Both the position numbers and the translations under genes were made by a program. This document shows, piece by piece, positions 48,901 through 61,164 of a stretch of DNA of 64,000 nucleotides. Location: contig VTFK01000507.1 of the NCBI GenBank assembly GCA_009617715.1, positions 62,001 through 126,000 of the forward strand, read 5' to 3'. The stretch comes from Plectrocnemia conspersa. Its lineage: Eukaryota > Arthropoda > Insecta > Trichoptera > Polycentropodidae. The notes below the pieces were generated by a model. It did no database searches, was not told the DNA's origin, and was given only the letters and a program-made list of their open reading frames with translations. Position 1 is the first letter of the stretch. Each line of letters starts with the position of its first letter.

Positions 48901-51900
48901 TGTAAAGAAATATACCGAGGGTCTCCTAAAAATTAAATACTAAGCAAATATATTATTTATTACTTAAAAAATAATATATAAGTATGAGTATGAGAATATA
49001 ATCATTTTTGATGATAAAAAATAATGTTTATATTATATTTATACATTTACTTTATCTGAGGCAAGTCTAATGGTACCTAGCAATTCCCAATAATCTTGTT
49101 ATGTAACAGAGAAATAACTGCACACATTTTTACCTAAATTTCATTCACACATTTTTACCTAAATAGTACACGGAATATGCTTTACTAAACTCAGGTGTTA
49201 AGTATTAGCATAACGTGAGTCCTAATAATAATATTTAAATATAAAACGTATTTGAAAAAAATTTCTGAAGTGTATGTTTTTTAAAAAAAAACTCAATGGA
49301 AAATAATGCAATGTTATTTTTTTTCTGTTACCAACTAAAGTAAAGAAAAATAAGTGTGTAAATAATTAATTTATATTTATACGTAACTAAATAAATAAAT
49401 AATTTTTCCAATTTTATCAATAAATAAATAAACAACAGAGCAAACATTTCAAGATATCGTACAGAAAAATAATTTGTAAACATACATTATAATAAATAAA
49501 AATTAAATTAAATCAAAGTATTGAATTAACCACTAAATATTGTATATGTAAATTTAATAATAATTTTAAACATATTAATTCAAAATAAAATACATACTAA
49601 ATTAATATATAAAAAAACGTAGACATCGTTAACTTTCTAAAGAAACTAGAAAAGTAACATTATCTTTTTTTAAATATTCACAATTTTTAATTCTAATAAC
49701 TAATAATAATATTTTCTGTCAATATATTTTACTATTTAAAAATATCCATAAATACTAGTTTGAAATATATAAAAAATAAAATACTATTACTCATGTCCAA
49801 GAGTTTGACCTTTACATTTTTTCGAATGCTTACGTGCTACGGACAATTATATGGAAACTGTTACAAAACATATAAAATAATAGAGCATCATTTAAAGATC
49901 TTTTATAGTTCAATTTTGTAACTTGATTTGACTCCGTCTCAATGTACAATTCTCTTTTCAGAAATATGAAGAGCAAAAGCTGATATATTCCGGTCGTTTA
50001 CTGTCTGACAACATTGTGCTAAAAGACGTGTTGAGGAGATACGAAGGCCAAGACACCCACACCGTTCACTTGGTGTGCACGCCACCTCATGCAAAGTATC
50101 AACGCTCGCCGCCCCCCAAACCAACTCCGCCGCCTGCTCAACAACCCAGACCGGAAACTACCTCCACCGCTAATGGCGACGGACTTAGACAGAGAAACGT
50201 CAGTCCACCGACGGCGCCTAACGCCCCACCCCCAGTCAGCAATAACAATGTGCCTCAACCCAATATGTACGGCTTCCACCCGCATTACATGAACCAGGAT
50301 CAGTTGGCTGCGTGGAGCAGTCACTACAATCAATGGATATCGGCCGCTTACAACACGCACCCGCAAGGAGCTGTGAATTATCCAACTTTCGCCAATGCGC
50401 CGGTGCCGCCTACTATAGATCCTATGATGTATGCCGCTCAAATGGCTTGGATGCACCAAATGCAGCAATATTTCAATATGTGAGTATTTATGAAATACAA
50501 TGTTCTCGATATTCTAAATATTTTATTCATATCCATGTATTATTTCAGGAGTGGTTTTCCACAACCAGCAGGCTTTATGATGAATCAACAGGTAAATAAT
50601 TACCATATATTATTTTTCCACGTACTTATGTTAGTTACGTTAATTTATAACACATTCAATTCCGCAACTGTTTTGTATTCGCAATTATAAAATCAGTAAA
50701 CGTCAAACTATGGATCTCTTACTAATAAAATAAAAATAAAAATTGCTTTTAAAATAAGATTGGATTAACATCTTTAAAGGGCTAAAAAAAAATTTGATTG
50801 AAGTTGAAATAATACGCATAAATTTATACAGGCAGTAATTAATGTTTTAATTGTTAGGGAAGAGAGAATCAAACCTAAAACCTCTCGTACAATATCAAGA
50901 ATATTATTGACTCTAATATCACTACTTTGGAGAAACAGTACGCAATTTCGAATAATTGAGTTGGCAGATTGACAAACTTTCAATTTGTCAAACGTCCAAA
51001 AATAATTACGATGCTTAGTTTCCTATTGAGATATTACATTTTTGTAAAAGCATTTATTGAACCAGATTTTGGAATAGTATAGTATAGTACCTGGATGGTT
51101 CACCTATTTTTAATTACAGTTTTTTTAATAAATTATTTTTGAATCACAGTCCAAGTGAAAACAGCTGCCGAATAACGCTCTCTGGTTTCTATGGGTCCTC
51201 TTGACCGATTCAGGGTAGCTCTGCTTAATGTGAAGTTTAGGAAATAGAAGTGTGCAGCATTCCTACTTAGACGTCTTTATTTTTTTTGGTCCATTGGAAT
51301 GGTTGATTTGAAATTGTAAATAATACAGTTAATTCACTAACTTCCAATGTCCTTGGCTGACATTTTTGCATAATGCACATTATGCTTCGTCACTATTAAT
51401 CTCTAAGTTGTTTTCATTGAAAGCCGAAAACCGCTCTGATCTTAATACATTTAAAGGACACAAATCTATTATTTCTAAAACCCTTTTAGCGGGTTTTGCG
51501 TAACTAATTTCGATGCAGCAATTATGGATGGTCCCAACTAGGGAATCCACTGCCGACGAATCTGGTGACTGAAGTAGAAAAATATATTTTTATTAGTTAT
51601 TTATTACCTGTGAGCATCCGGCTATCCCGCATGTGACAAGTGCAGGCATATCGAACATTTAAAATTTGTTCAGAACCCAATTCGATAGTTGAAATGAATG
51701 AAATTTTAATTGCAGGTCGCTAACACAAATCCGGATAACAGTGCAAACAACCAAAATGTCCAAGAAAACGTTCAACCGGTCCGTCAAGAAGCAGTCAACG
51801 CTAACGCAGACAACGGGGAAGACGAGAACAACCACCAAGATTGGCTAGATTGGTTTTACAATTTTAGCCGGTGGCTGTTGATGTTCTCGATCTTATACTT

Positions 51901-52283
51901 CTACTCTAACCCGATTAGATTCTTCACGGTTTTAATCTTGGGCACCACTATATACTTGTCAGTAAGGTTTCTATATAAAGGGTCTTGTAGATGAATCAAA
52001 CTAAAGCTTAATTTTATGTTTTAGCTTTCACGAAGCTCGCAATGAAAGACGTAGGAACATCATCATAGACAACATCAACAATAATTATCAGCCGCAGGCT
52101 AATAACAACGATCAGGCGGTGAGAGCGGAGGGCGAGAACGCTAACGAAGAGGAAACTGAAGGAGGAAATCGAACACCAAATAACGAGGGGGATAACGAAG
52201 ATTCATACCTTTCGATCACGTGGACGGCGTTCACGTCGTTCTTTTCATCGCTTATCCCCGAAGTTCCCAACGCTAGAAACTAA
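45998..52283 (+). CDS. Herp: Homocysteine-responsive ER-resident ubiquitin-like protein (Herp/HERPUD family)
   Basis: Five exons: 45998-46147, 49962-50479, 50549-50591, 51716-51957, 52025-52283. They encode about 403 residues, near HERPUD1 (391) and HERPUD2 (406). Residues about 8-90 are the ubiquitin-like domain, with LIYSGRLLSDN and VHLVCTP as in the family. A proline-rich linker carries the family hallmark DGLRQRN at 123-129. DWLDWFYNFSRWLLMF to about 318 is the membrane hairpin, and SITWTAFTSFFSSLIPE is near the C-terminus. The family sits in the ER membrane facing the cytosol, binds the HRD1 ubiquitin-ligase complex and promotes ER-associated degradation. The start is the first ATG after an in-frame TAA at 45971. 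The exon 4 donor is ambiguous: TT|GTCAGT (used here) and AAG|GTTTCT (51966/51967) keep frame, while the better-looking CA|GTAAGG would not. No disruption is seen. Confidence 0.93.
46148..49961 (+). other. Herp intron 1
   Basis: The donor is CCG|GTGAGA and the acceptor CTCTTTTCAG; it splits the ubiquitin-like domain. It is mostly AT-rich. A more complex patch at about 47160-47460 and another at 48650-48840 look like element remnants, but I cannot assign a family. The short open frames within are not called. Confidence 0.75.
50592..51715 (+). other. Herp intron 3
   Basis: GTAAAT donor and AATTGCAG acceptor. A less AT-rich patch at about 51120-51560 is not recognised. Confidence 0.75.
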
Positions 52284-53136
52284 TCATTTTCGTTTAAAAA
52301 AATACATATAACCTCAATAGGAATTGATTGGCAATTTTTGTTTTATATAAGACGGAAGAGAAGTATCCGTCACTATATTGTTAGATCTGCTGTGATTGTA
52401 GTTTGTTCCCTTTTATTTGATATTTAAAATTTATCTGGTGTTTGTTAATATTCGAGAATTACTGTCGATTGAAAATCTTTATGGTAGTTACTGTTTTGAA
52501 TGGGTGAATTTTGTTTTACGATCGAGTTATATATATTTTCACTGCAAAGGTAAAAACAAATATAAAATCAAACATTATTATTGCCTAGTCATGTTTGTAG
52601 TAATTTTATTTTAACTGTGCATATCGTGAAACATTTTATATTTATTGCTATAGCTGTATCTTTGTAGAAAAACAGCCATATCCAAGAAATCTATACAGCA
52701 TATAACAAAAAATCTCCCTTTTTAGATATTGTCTCCTTTTTCTACAAAGGTACATATTAGAATCCATTCGTCTAAATTTTATATTTGTATATAAAAGAAA
52801 GTGTTGATTAAATCACAAAAAAAATATTTTTATATAGTAGGTATTTAAACATAAATTTTTTGATGAATAACTGTCTTTTAATTTGTAGCATACCTATCAT
52901 ATATGCTTTGTTTGTACAAAAATAATATTTATACACTATTATATATATATATATATATATATATTGTCGCTGTATATGATTTTTGCTTTATTATATGGAT
53001 ATAAATGTACATTAAAAATTTGTTTCATTTATCACTCGTTTGCATTTATCGAAACATCCTTTCGTATATTAAATATCAATATTCTAAATGTAAATTGTAA
53101 TAAATAATCTTACGAGTGATTGTTTGTAAGAGAATT

Positions 53137-53142
53137 AATAAA
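53137..53142 (+). terminator. Candidate polyadenylation signal for Herp
   Basis: AATAAA about 850 bases after the Herp stop. The intervening sequence is AT-rich 3' UTR-like DNA with a (TA)n at about 52942-52964. Other AT-rich hexamers nearby make the exact site uncertain. Confidence 0.3.
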
Positions 53143-54769
53143 ATTTATTTGAGTTTTAGTAGTTATAACAGATATTCTATCTCAAAAAGTTTTTCTTTGA
53201 AAAGAAATATACACATATTATTTAATTATAAATTTATTGTATAAATGTAAAATAATAATATCAAAATATAATTGAAATCACAATTACTCGTTTTATTTTG
53301 TGATTTAATTAGGTAACAACACTTTATTCCTGGTAATTAATTTTCTGTGATGAAGATCAATTTATATAGTTAAAGCTCAGGTTTGGGACAATAATTTCTT
53401 TGCTTCACAATTATTATGTTATATCGTTTCTACATGTTTTTCTTGAAACTTGATTCTAAAACATTTTTTTTAAACTAAAAAGAACATTTATTGTAATGAT
53501 TATATAGTTTAGTTTTTGTAGTATGTTTTACGCATATGTAATATTAAATTTGCCGAATGTATGAAGTTACCTTTTTTTAATTCTCAATATTCGTTAATAA
53601 GATAGGGAATAACAATTTTCAAGTCCATACCTTCTGTCAGCTTTTTTGCTCTACCAAATAAAATGTTCATTACAAATGCATATTTTCAATATTTAATAAA
53701 AAAAGAAAAAGGTGTTCGTCGCTAATACGAACACGCAATAAATATTTCGGTGGATTTAAATATGTTCATAAATTTCTTATGGTATACTTTTTCAATGGCT
53801 TTCTCAAAGTATATTGACTGAGAAAAAAAAAGAAAGAGCGTATGTAAACAGCTAGTAAAAATATTTTAAAATGTACGATTAACCACGGTGCATTACTTGT
53901 ATTGAGATCGCACATCACGCGAAGAGTGATCTTAGCCCGCTTGTCGCGTGAAAACAGAAGCTTAACTTTTTGTAAGTTGTTTATTAATGGGTGCTGTTTC
54001 TGAGGATTTTTTCAATTCCATGAGTTGGGAATGAAAATTCGTAGAATCCCGGAATTTTCAGATATTGAAAATATCAACAAGGGACACTAAAAAAATGTGA
54101 TGAAAGCTAAAAAAATCATTTTTAACATTTTTATATGTTATCGTCCCGGTTTTTAAAATGTGAATCTCTGAAGTCGAGACTATAAAAATTAGAAAATTCT
54201 CAGGACTCTGCACAGGACTGTGCTAAAAGAAGCTCTCGGTGACGAATCTGAAGTGTCACCAAAGCGCATGATCCCATCCATGCTTAGAAGCCCGGAAGCG
54301 TGGGTGGTATGGATGGTGTAATGAAGATTAAAAAGAACATGAGCGTCGACGACGAAGAGAATCGCTCAACGCTAGAGGCGATAAAAAAAGGCTTGAAATA
54401 GACGGTGAAGCGCTCAAATATGCCTTCAGCGTTCCAACAGAACGCTTTTGCGTCTGCGCTTTTTTCATGACGCTGTAACTATCATTGGTTGCAGTGGGCG
54501 TATCTATCGTTGCAAAACAGTAGTGAGGGGTGTCTTTGTACAGCAGCGGAGCGAGGCATGTCAACCGCACAAAGTGGACTAGTGTCGAAAGTAATAGACT
54601 CCACCATCTTCACAGCGCTAACGTATAAGTAAGGTGACCAGATTTTGAAAATATCAAAGGACATAATTATAAATAGAAAGGCCATCTCGGGATAGATCCC
54701 GATTCGCGAATACTACTAGATTTTGAAAATATCAAAGGAGGATTGGGACGGAATTGGTGACGGGTGGCA
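53143..54769. other. Intergenic DNA with element-like patches
   Basis: The first kilobase is AT-rich. From about 54210 to 54600 the sequence is more complex: a short inverted pair CCATCCAT/ATGGATGG at about 54276-54317, and a series of AACGCT/AGCGCT words at 54366-54475. GATTTTGAAAATATCAAAGGA occurs twice (about 54640 and 54718). These look like pieces of mobile elements, families unknown. No gene is supported. Confidence 0.35.
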
Positions 54770-55262
54770 AATAAACACAGATTGAGCCACTGCAATAATC
54801 TTTTTTATTGATGATTAAAGATTTTTACATGTTTATATAAACGGTGCGTGTATCAGCTGGCCGGACCCCCAACCGGCCGTTGCGAGTCCCACCAAGGTTG
54901 CCACTCGAGAGAAGAGAAAAACAGTCACGCCCGTGTTACTAGAGTGCCGCCAAATTTTGGCCATAATAAAATCTATATATAAATAGGCCCCACAGAGGAC
55001 ATTATTAAAAATAGAAAGGTCATCTTCGAAATAGATCCAGATTCATGAATACTACTTTGGCGACGAGATGGGTGACAATTAGATACAGATTAGGCCGCTG
55101 CAATAGTAATCTATTGCGATATGAAATTGTTACATGTTAGTAAATAAACGCATCGAAGATTGTCAGTAGAGAGAAAAACCGTCACGCCAGTGTTACCATA
55201 GCGCCGCCAAGTTTTGGCCATAATGAAAATCTATATTTAAATATAACTAGGCCCCAACTCTA
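54770..55262. repeat. Two diverged direct copies of an unnamed repeat
   Basis: Copy 1 (about 54770-54996) and copy 2 (about 55063-55262) share, in order, GACAATTAGATACAGATT-like and CTGCAATA blocks, a GAGAAAAAC-GTCACGCC block, then the G(T/C)GCCGCCAA...TTTTGGCCATAAT core and a TAGGCCCC end. A third partial copy lies at about 56715-56800, and the core recurs at 23.4 kb. No coding capacity. Confidence 0.65.
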
Positions 55263-55264
55263 CG

Positions 55265-56240
55265 AACTAAGGTGTTATAGAGGAAGCGAATAACTGACAG
55301 ATCGTCAAAGTGAAACAAAGCCGAGCATGTTGGGAAATTTATCATCGACGACGTATGTATGTATAGAGAGAACTTCTACTTGCTCTCAAAAGTGATTCCG
55401 AGATTTTTGGTGGAAGTTTCTCTAGTCAAAATGTTCCCACCGATATCGTAAGAATTAACTGATAGGGAACGGGATCGAGAAAATGACACAGTATGGCACT
55501 TTCCGACACTAAAAGGCAAACGGTTAACGGATGCCCGTCTTCATAGAGAATTTAAATCACTCTGTAAAGAAAAGGAGTTCGCAACAGATCAAATGTCTTT
55601 ATATCATTTTAAATCATCTACATACAGACAAAATCTTGAATTTTTAACTGAAGTATTTATGTCATTAATAAATAACATAAAGAGCAGAGGGCCCAGGTTG
55701 GACCCTTAGGGAACCCCCGAAGGAGTGAAATACTCTTTCGATAATCAGCCGCCATAGGCTACAAACTGTCGACAATTGCTCAAATAACTCGAGAATAGCT
55801 GAGTTAAATAATAACCCATGACAAGCCTAATTGAAGGTCTTTTCAAAATCTGTATATACGACGTCTACTTGAATTCCCGCATCAAGAATTTTTTTCACCG
55901 TTTTGGTGAAAGACAGAAGGTTAGTAACAGTGGAACGGGTGGGACGAAACCCATGTTGTTGGTCCAACAAAACTTTTCGAAAGTGCTTAAAGACTAATCT
56001 ATGGATAATTATTTCGAACAAGTTAGCAAGAGCTGACAACACTGAAACTGGTCTATAGTTCTTTATGCACAAATTTTATGAATAGGGGTGACTTTTGTAC
56101 ATTTCAAAAAATCAGGAAATGATGACTTCTTGAAATTAAATCAAATCAGGCCTAGAAGAAGTCTTCACCTTCTGAAAGCCGTATTTAAGATCTGAGCACT
56201 CAATTTCCTTGATGGTCAGTACTGAAGATTAATAACAAGA
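55265..56240 (-). pseudogene. Jockey-like non-LTR reverse transcriptase pseudogene
   Basis: Minus-strand order from 56110 down: KVTPI, frameshift, NYRPVSVLSALANLFE, LDQQHGFRPTRSTVTNLLSF, VDVVYTDFEKTFN (first catalytic block), then GVP-stop-GSNLGPLLFMLFIND at about 55660-55715 where the family has Q, then YVDDLK (second catalytic block), then KCHTVSFSR and RETSTKNLGITFESK. This is the full order of RT motifs of a Jockey/CR1-class element. The frame is broken by several stops and shifts, and no endonuclease domain is seen. Flanks at 55.34-55.57 and 56.13-56.23 kb match the relic at 2.6-3.35 kb. Confidence 0.88.
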
Positions 56241-57064
56241 CGAAGAAAGTGACTGAGTGGAAGACGAAAAAGATTTCTCGAAAACAGAATGAAAATATTG
56301 CACAAAACTATTTCCCGTTCTTCTTTTCCTTTGAGGAGGCTTGTCTTTTTGAAAAACGTAGTCCTCATTTTGCCCTTCTTGAATAAAAATGTTTGAGATT
56401 ACTTTTTTTTAACTCCCGCGATATCCTTAAATAAATAAAAAAATCTAAAATTCCCTTTTTTCAGCTCCTGCACCAATATGTCCTTCTTTATCCTGATTGA
56501 ACACAAATTATATTTTTAGCACCGCAGCAATTTATCCTGCTCGAACAAAAAATCCGAGATGACCATTTTATTTTTAGTGTCCTCTTTTGATACTTTCCAA
56601 ATTAGTCAACCCATCATCATATTCAGAAAAAAATTGTGCAGCAAAGTCCTTAAGAATTAAATATTAAAAATATTTTTATGTTTTTTTGGAATTGTTTGAA
56701 AGTGAATATTTGTGAATCTGGGGGAAGTTGGCTGACAGTTGGCAATTAGACACATATCGAGCCGTTGCAGTATTGTTTATTTAAGTGTACGTAATTTACA
56801 GGTCCCTATAGAGTAAATTAAAATAAATAGCGCCCTAGCACTATATCACTGACTACAAAGCATTACTTACCTGTCTGAGCCTCAAAACCAATAATTTAAT
56901 TGATACAGTCAAATAGGAATGTATGCCAATTTATAGGGAATATGTTTTTAATGAAATTAAAAATGCAATTTAATAAGTTTTTAAAAATATTTTAATTGAC
57001 GTACAGAGAAATATGTGTAGCATAATAGGTATTAATCTGCGATGTTGCCATGCACGTCGTCGCA
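56241..57064. other. Intergenic DNA
   Basis: No gene seen. It includes the partial third copy of the 54.8/55.1 kb repeat at about 56715-56800. Confidence 0.4.
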
Positions 57065-57315
57065 CACTGATTGTTAGCTAATTGTTTTTGCCGCTGATAA
57101 CCCTGCCTGGGTATGGCCGGGGCAGGTGTTCGCCGTGGCCGAAGCGCTGCGACGTGCTGGGGCTGGTAGGGCGTCGCGCCGGGGGTGATGCGGACCGCGG
57201 TGTCGTCCTGCGGGCAGGCCTGCGACGGCGGCTGCTGCCTTAGGTGAGCCTTCGCCTATGACCTTCGGCGCCTCCGCCCTTCGCCATAACCTCAATTTCA
57301 TCCTTCGACCTTCGT
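57065..57315. other. Isolated GC-rich block
   Basis: About 250 bp of strongly GC- and CpG-rich sequence with abrupt borders to AT-rich DNA on both sides. The minus-strand open frame across it (57074-57301) is Ala/Arg/Pro-rich, as any GC-rich frame would be, and matches no family. It contains CTTCGCC/CCTTCG repeats at 57247-57310. It may be the GC-rich 5' end of a retroelement, a SINE-like unit, or foreign DNA. Confidence 0.4.
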
Positions 57316-58439
57316 TTGCAAATGGCCGCCGAGCCGAGTCCGCTTCCCGAAAAAGTTTCCGAACAGCATCGTCGATCAGATATTGCGGCTCTTTTGCGAT
57401 AATTAATTCGGGTTACCAGATCAGCTCGATTTAATCGTTGGCAGATGGATATAGAATAAATAACAATTAAATAATTTAACGCTTGTCACTTGTCAAGGAT
57501 AAAGAACACGTTGAAAATGAAATAGAACGTTTCGTCCCTCGGATATCACAAAGATCAATCAAATATCGTAAAAACATACAATCAAAATTATTTTTTTAAA
57601 CATGCAAATGGAAACCATCAAATTTGTTTGGGAAAGGAAATTAAGAAAGGAAGCATTTTAGTTTGAAGTCAAAGCAGATTTTTAAATATTGTCAATCAAA
57701 ATGTTTCTTAAAATTTGTGAATAATAAGTCATCATCATTGAAGCGATACAGTGTGGTTATTCTCCAACTCGCTTTAACCTGGACCACATAGCGTTGCAGT
57801 ATTTTATTGACGACGACAAGTACTGTACTAAAACATAGCTTAACATACGAAAGCTTGCAGATATTGTCCTAACCTAGAGCAGTGCTTGTGTCCATTTTAA
57901 ATATTTACAATGTCCATTTAAATGCTAAAAAATAGTTGAAAAACAATGTTAGTGATGAACAGCTGGTCGTAATGATGGACTTACAAAGTGTTCCAAAATA
58001 TTTTTTGTTAATATTCTTAATATAAGTTATAAAAAAACATATGATAGATACATTTGAGCGGTATATTTCACTATTTTGCGATATCCTTGATATAAGTGAA
58101 GAAATAATAAATAAAAATCAATGTATTTTTAATTTGATTTAATATAAATTATTTTTATAGAAAATAATATCAAAAAAGTAGTCAATTAAATCAAAGCAAT
58201 AAAACTATTACTATAATTTAATTCATTTAAATATAATTTTATTTACTAGAAATGCAATATAAAATAGTATAAATAAATAACAGACAATTAAGGAAAAATA
58301 CGTAAAATTAACAAATGTGTTTTAAATTAACTCACTAAAATGGTTAAAATTACAATTTTAAATAGTATTTTTGAAATAAAAATGTCATTTAATTGCTTTT
58401 TCATCAAAAAAATGTACCCTTATTGGATAACACGGTTGT
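57316..58439. other. AT-rich intergenic DNA
   Basis: No gene or named repeat recognised. Confidence 0.4.
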
Positions 58440-59550
58440 AATTATTCTTAGCATTCTAATAACTAAATTTAGTGGTTAGTTTAGTGGTTAATATGTTAGC
58501 CCACTCGTTCTGTAGGCGTTTCCATAAGGCTTTTGGGAATCCAATGATTCCTGGCGAATTTTCTGATATCAAAAAGCTAAATTAGATATAAATCTGGCGA
58601 TTTGTGTGGCCAAATATATTTTCTTCTTTTTTTATCTAATACCCTTGACACAATTTAGAAAATTGTGTGGGAACGTTGTCCTGTTGGAAAATAAAGTCTG
58701 TTCTATTTATACGTCTGCCCATAGTAGCACTTGCTATTCTAAAATAGTTTTAATTTTTTTGTAATTGAAAATCCTGTATTTTTATAAGGTTTTTTACTTC
58801 CACTGTTGAGAACTTCACTTTGCATTATAGTTGATTCAATATAGTGAGGATTCATTTTTTCCTTGACTCTTTGTCTAACAAATACTTTCCGATTTGATTA
58901 AAATGTTTCAAATTTTGATTCGTTAGACCAGGGGTAGCCAACTCGCGGCCTTGAACATTTTTCCGGCTCGCGAGATTCATCACACTTTTACAAAATATAT
59001 TTATTTTATAATGGCCAATACACTATAGATAATTTTTCACTCCAAAAAATGTTTATAGTGTATCTAAATTTAATATGCAAATATATAATTTTATATGTGG
59101 CCCACAAGGTCATTTGGGTAGGCCACTCCTGCTTTAGACCATAAAACTTAGCACCGATCCAATTTCTATATCTCAGTCATACATCTTCTTTTCATTTACT
59201 CATAGAAAAGGCTTTTGGCAACAATGCATCCCCAACTTTTGCTACCCTTAATCGACGTTGATAGGTTAACACTGATATTTTTTCAACACCGCTCTTTTTT
59301 TACTTGGAAGTAAATTTCCGTTGCTGTAAACGGTCACTTTCTTTTATTTGAAACTGTTCGCTGATCCCGTTGTTTTGATGTAATTTTAGGGCTTCCAGAT
59401 TGAGGTTTATCACAATTTAGTCCTTTATCTTTAAATATTTTAATAACTTTCTGCATTGTGGTCTTTGAAATATTTAATTTTTAGGCAATATATCGCCGAG
59501 TTCTGTTGTCCTGATGAATAGTGACAATTGCAACTCTTTTCTTCCCCATT
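58440..59550 (-). pseudogene. Tc1-like transposase pseudogene, interrupted by a hAT MITE
   Basis: Minus strand from 59549: MGKKRVAIVTIHQDNRTRRY, then LNISKTTMQKVIKIFKDKG (helix-turn-helix) and PQSGSPKITSKQRDQR, typical of the Tc1 N-terminal DNA-binding half. Past the inserted MITE (58929-59131), LTNQNLKHFNQIGKYLLD and IFQQDNVPTQFSK follow. The latter holds the DN.P pattern around the second catalytic Asp (family pattern FQQDN.P.H). The WP..SPDLNP.E region is decayed. Several stops and frameshifts show it is dead, and terminal inverted repeats were not identified. Confidence 0.82.
58929..59131. mobile_element. hAT-type MITE inserted in the Tc1 relic
   Basis: The element is 203 bp. The ends read inward are CAGGGGTAGCCAAC and CAGGAGTGGCCTAC (11 of 14 identical). 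It is flanked by CGTTAGAC (58921-58928) and CTTTAGAC (59132-59139), a 7-of-8 target duplication of hAT size. The sub-terminal GCGGCC and GTGGCCCACAAGG blocks resemble a common animal hAT MITE type. Non-coding. Confidence 0.9.
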
Positions 59551-59689
59551 ATAGCAAGGGATTTTTATTTTTAATTGGGTAACAATATTTTTTGAATAAT
59601 TGGATGGATTCGTAACTATGAACTTCCAGAGACGTCATTTAAGGGGGGGGGGGAATTTGCCCAGAAAAATACTTCATTGAATGAAATAC

Positions 59690-60780
59690 TATGAATTTTA
59701 ATGAAATCGAAATCTACGATTTTTCTGGCCAAATTCAAGTGGGGTATTTGAAGAATAACTGAAGAAGTCATTCGTTTTTTGATTGGTGAAAGATTCTGGA
59801 TTTTGCAAATATTTAATTAATGACATCAGTGTCTGGTTTCTTCGATTATTTAATTTCTCTTTAATTGCCCATTGAAATTTCGAGCTTAGCTCAGAATTAA
59901 TACTTTCCAATTGTTTAAACAAAAATTTAAGATCCCTTCAGCCGTTAATAATGTAACCTCTTCTCTACTAAACTACTCGACAGTGATTTTATTGACTGGA
60001 AAGTCTTCAGTATCCCTTTAGTAATAATTAAATACTCTTCGTTCCACAGATCACTAAAATTAAGGTCACTCAGTGCATTTTTAACTTGTTGCCTAATTCG
60101 TAAAAAGCGGTCTAGCATCGCCTCCATTATGTTCCATCTGGTTTTCATATCTAAAATTATGTTAAATTTTTTTGTACATTCTTTTGTAAAATTTCGTACT
60201 GGAGAATATTTAAATGTCTTCAAAATTTTTCTAATGCCATTTATCGTTTCTTCATTGGTGTAAGTTTTATGCTAGTGATTTATTAAAACTCGTTCGCATC
60301 TGAATCTATATCGAAACCCTCATTCATCGATTTTTATACTATTTTTTAAGCCTGTGGTTATGCATAGTTGTTGATAAGTTTGGGAGAGTGGACCAAATTT
60401 TAACATCACTAATGAAAGCCATGACATCATCTTTAATACCGATTCCAAACAAAGATAATTTTTCACTCATTAACTTTAAAGTATTTTCTGCACTGCAACT
60501 TCCTTGTATCGGTATCATTCCAAGGTATTCTTTTAATAATAAATTTGGACATCCATGTATATACTATTTGTACCTATCCATTCGTGAATAGAGACACTAA
60601 ACTATAATTTAGGTCAATAACCTCTCGTTTTTTATCAATGTAAAAATCCATCATTAGTTTCATAATATCTGTGAGGTTTTGGGGTAGTTTATGTCCTCTA
60701 TCAGATAATGCTTGTCTAATTAAATGACCGATTTGCTTAAATGTTTCTTGATAAAATTTCTCAAGGAATTAGAATTCTGG
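59690..60780 (-). pseudogene. hAT transposase remnant
   Basis: Minus-strand pieces in order: an N-proximal block with ALSDRGHKLP and LMMDFYIDKKREVIDLN at about 60600-60730; then LDMKTRWNIMEAMLDRFL (60100-60160), the D.(K/R)TRWNS.. region conserved in hAT transposases and often near the second catalytic acid; then QLESINSELSSKFQWAIKEK and SLIKYLQNPESF. Frames change at about 60225 and 59935. The C-terminal dimerisation domain is missing after FFSYSS, where the copy at 28.8 kb continues further. It is a pseudogene. Confidence 0.8.
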
Positions 60781-61164
60781 ATTTGGCATTTTTCTCGAGA
60801 AGAAACATTAGTTTACATTTACATTCTTATCATTATCTTATATTATTTTCATGCAATGTATAAATGTTACAGTGAATATATGATTTATCAATGAAGCTAT
60901 ATTTTCACTTGTCAATTCCAAATACATTTCTACTTGCGAAAATATAATTTAATTTATTAGAAGCATAGACAGATGTCGCATCTTGCAAATTGCTCCATAG
61001 TTAGTCTGTACTTAGATATTGAAATATGTTTTTAAAATATGATAGCTATTCTTACTGATATTACTACTGACTTTTGATATGAAAATATTGCTTCAAGTAT
61101 ATTCAAACCGAATTTTGGTCAATATGAGAGCGCAAAAACAATTATCAGTTCTCTGAAGTCAAAT

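Noticed and set aside
50019..50468. 149-codon - strand frame opposite Herp exon 2
   Set aside because: Shadow of the Herp coding exon; the + frame carries the ubiquitin-like domain.
54200..54330. Possible 5S rRNA or snRNA-like block with paired CCATCCAT/ATGGATGG
   Set aside because: It lacks the conserved 5S internal control region and any snRNA signature. The inverted pair is short.
57074..57301. 75-codon - strand Ala/Arg/Pro-rich frame
   Set aside because: GC-rich DNA rarely contains stops by chance. There is no family resemblance, so I report the composition anomaly instead.
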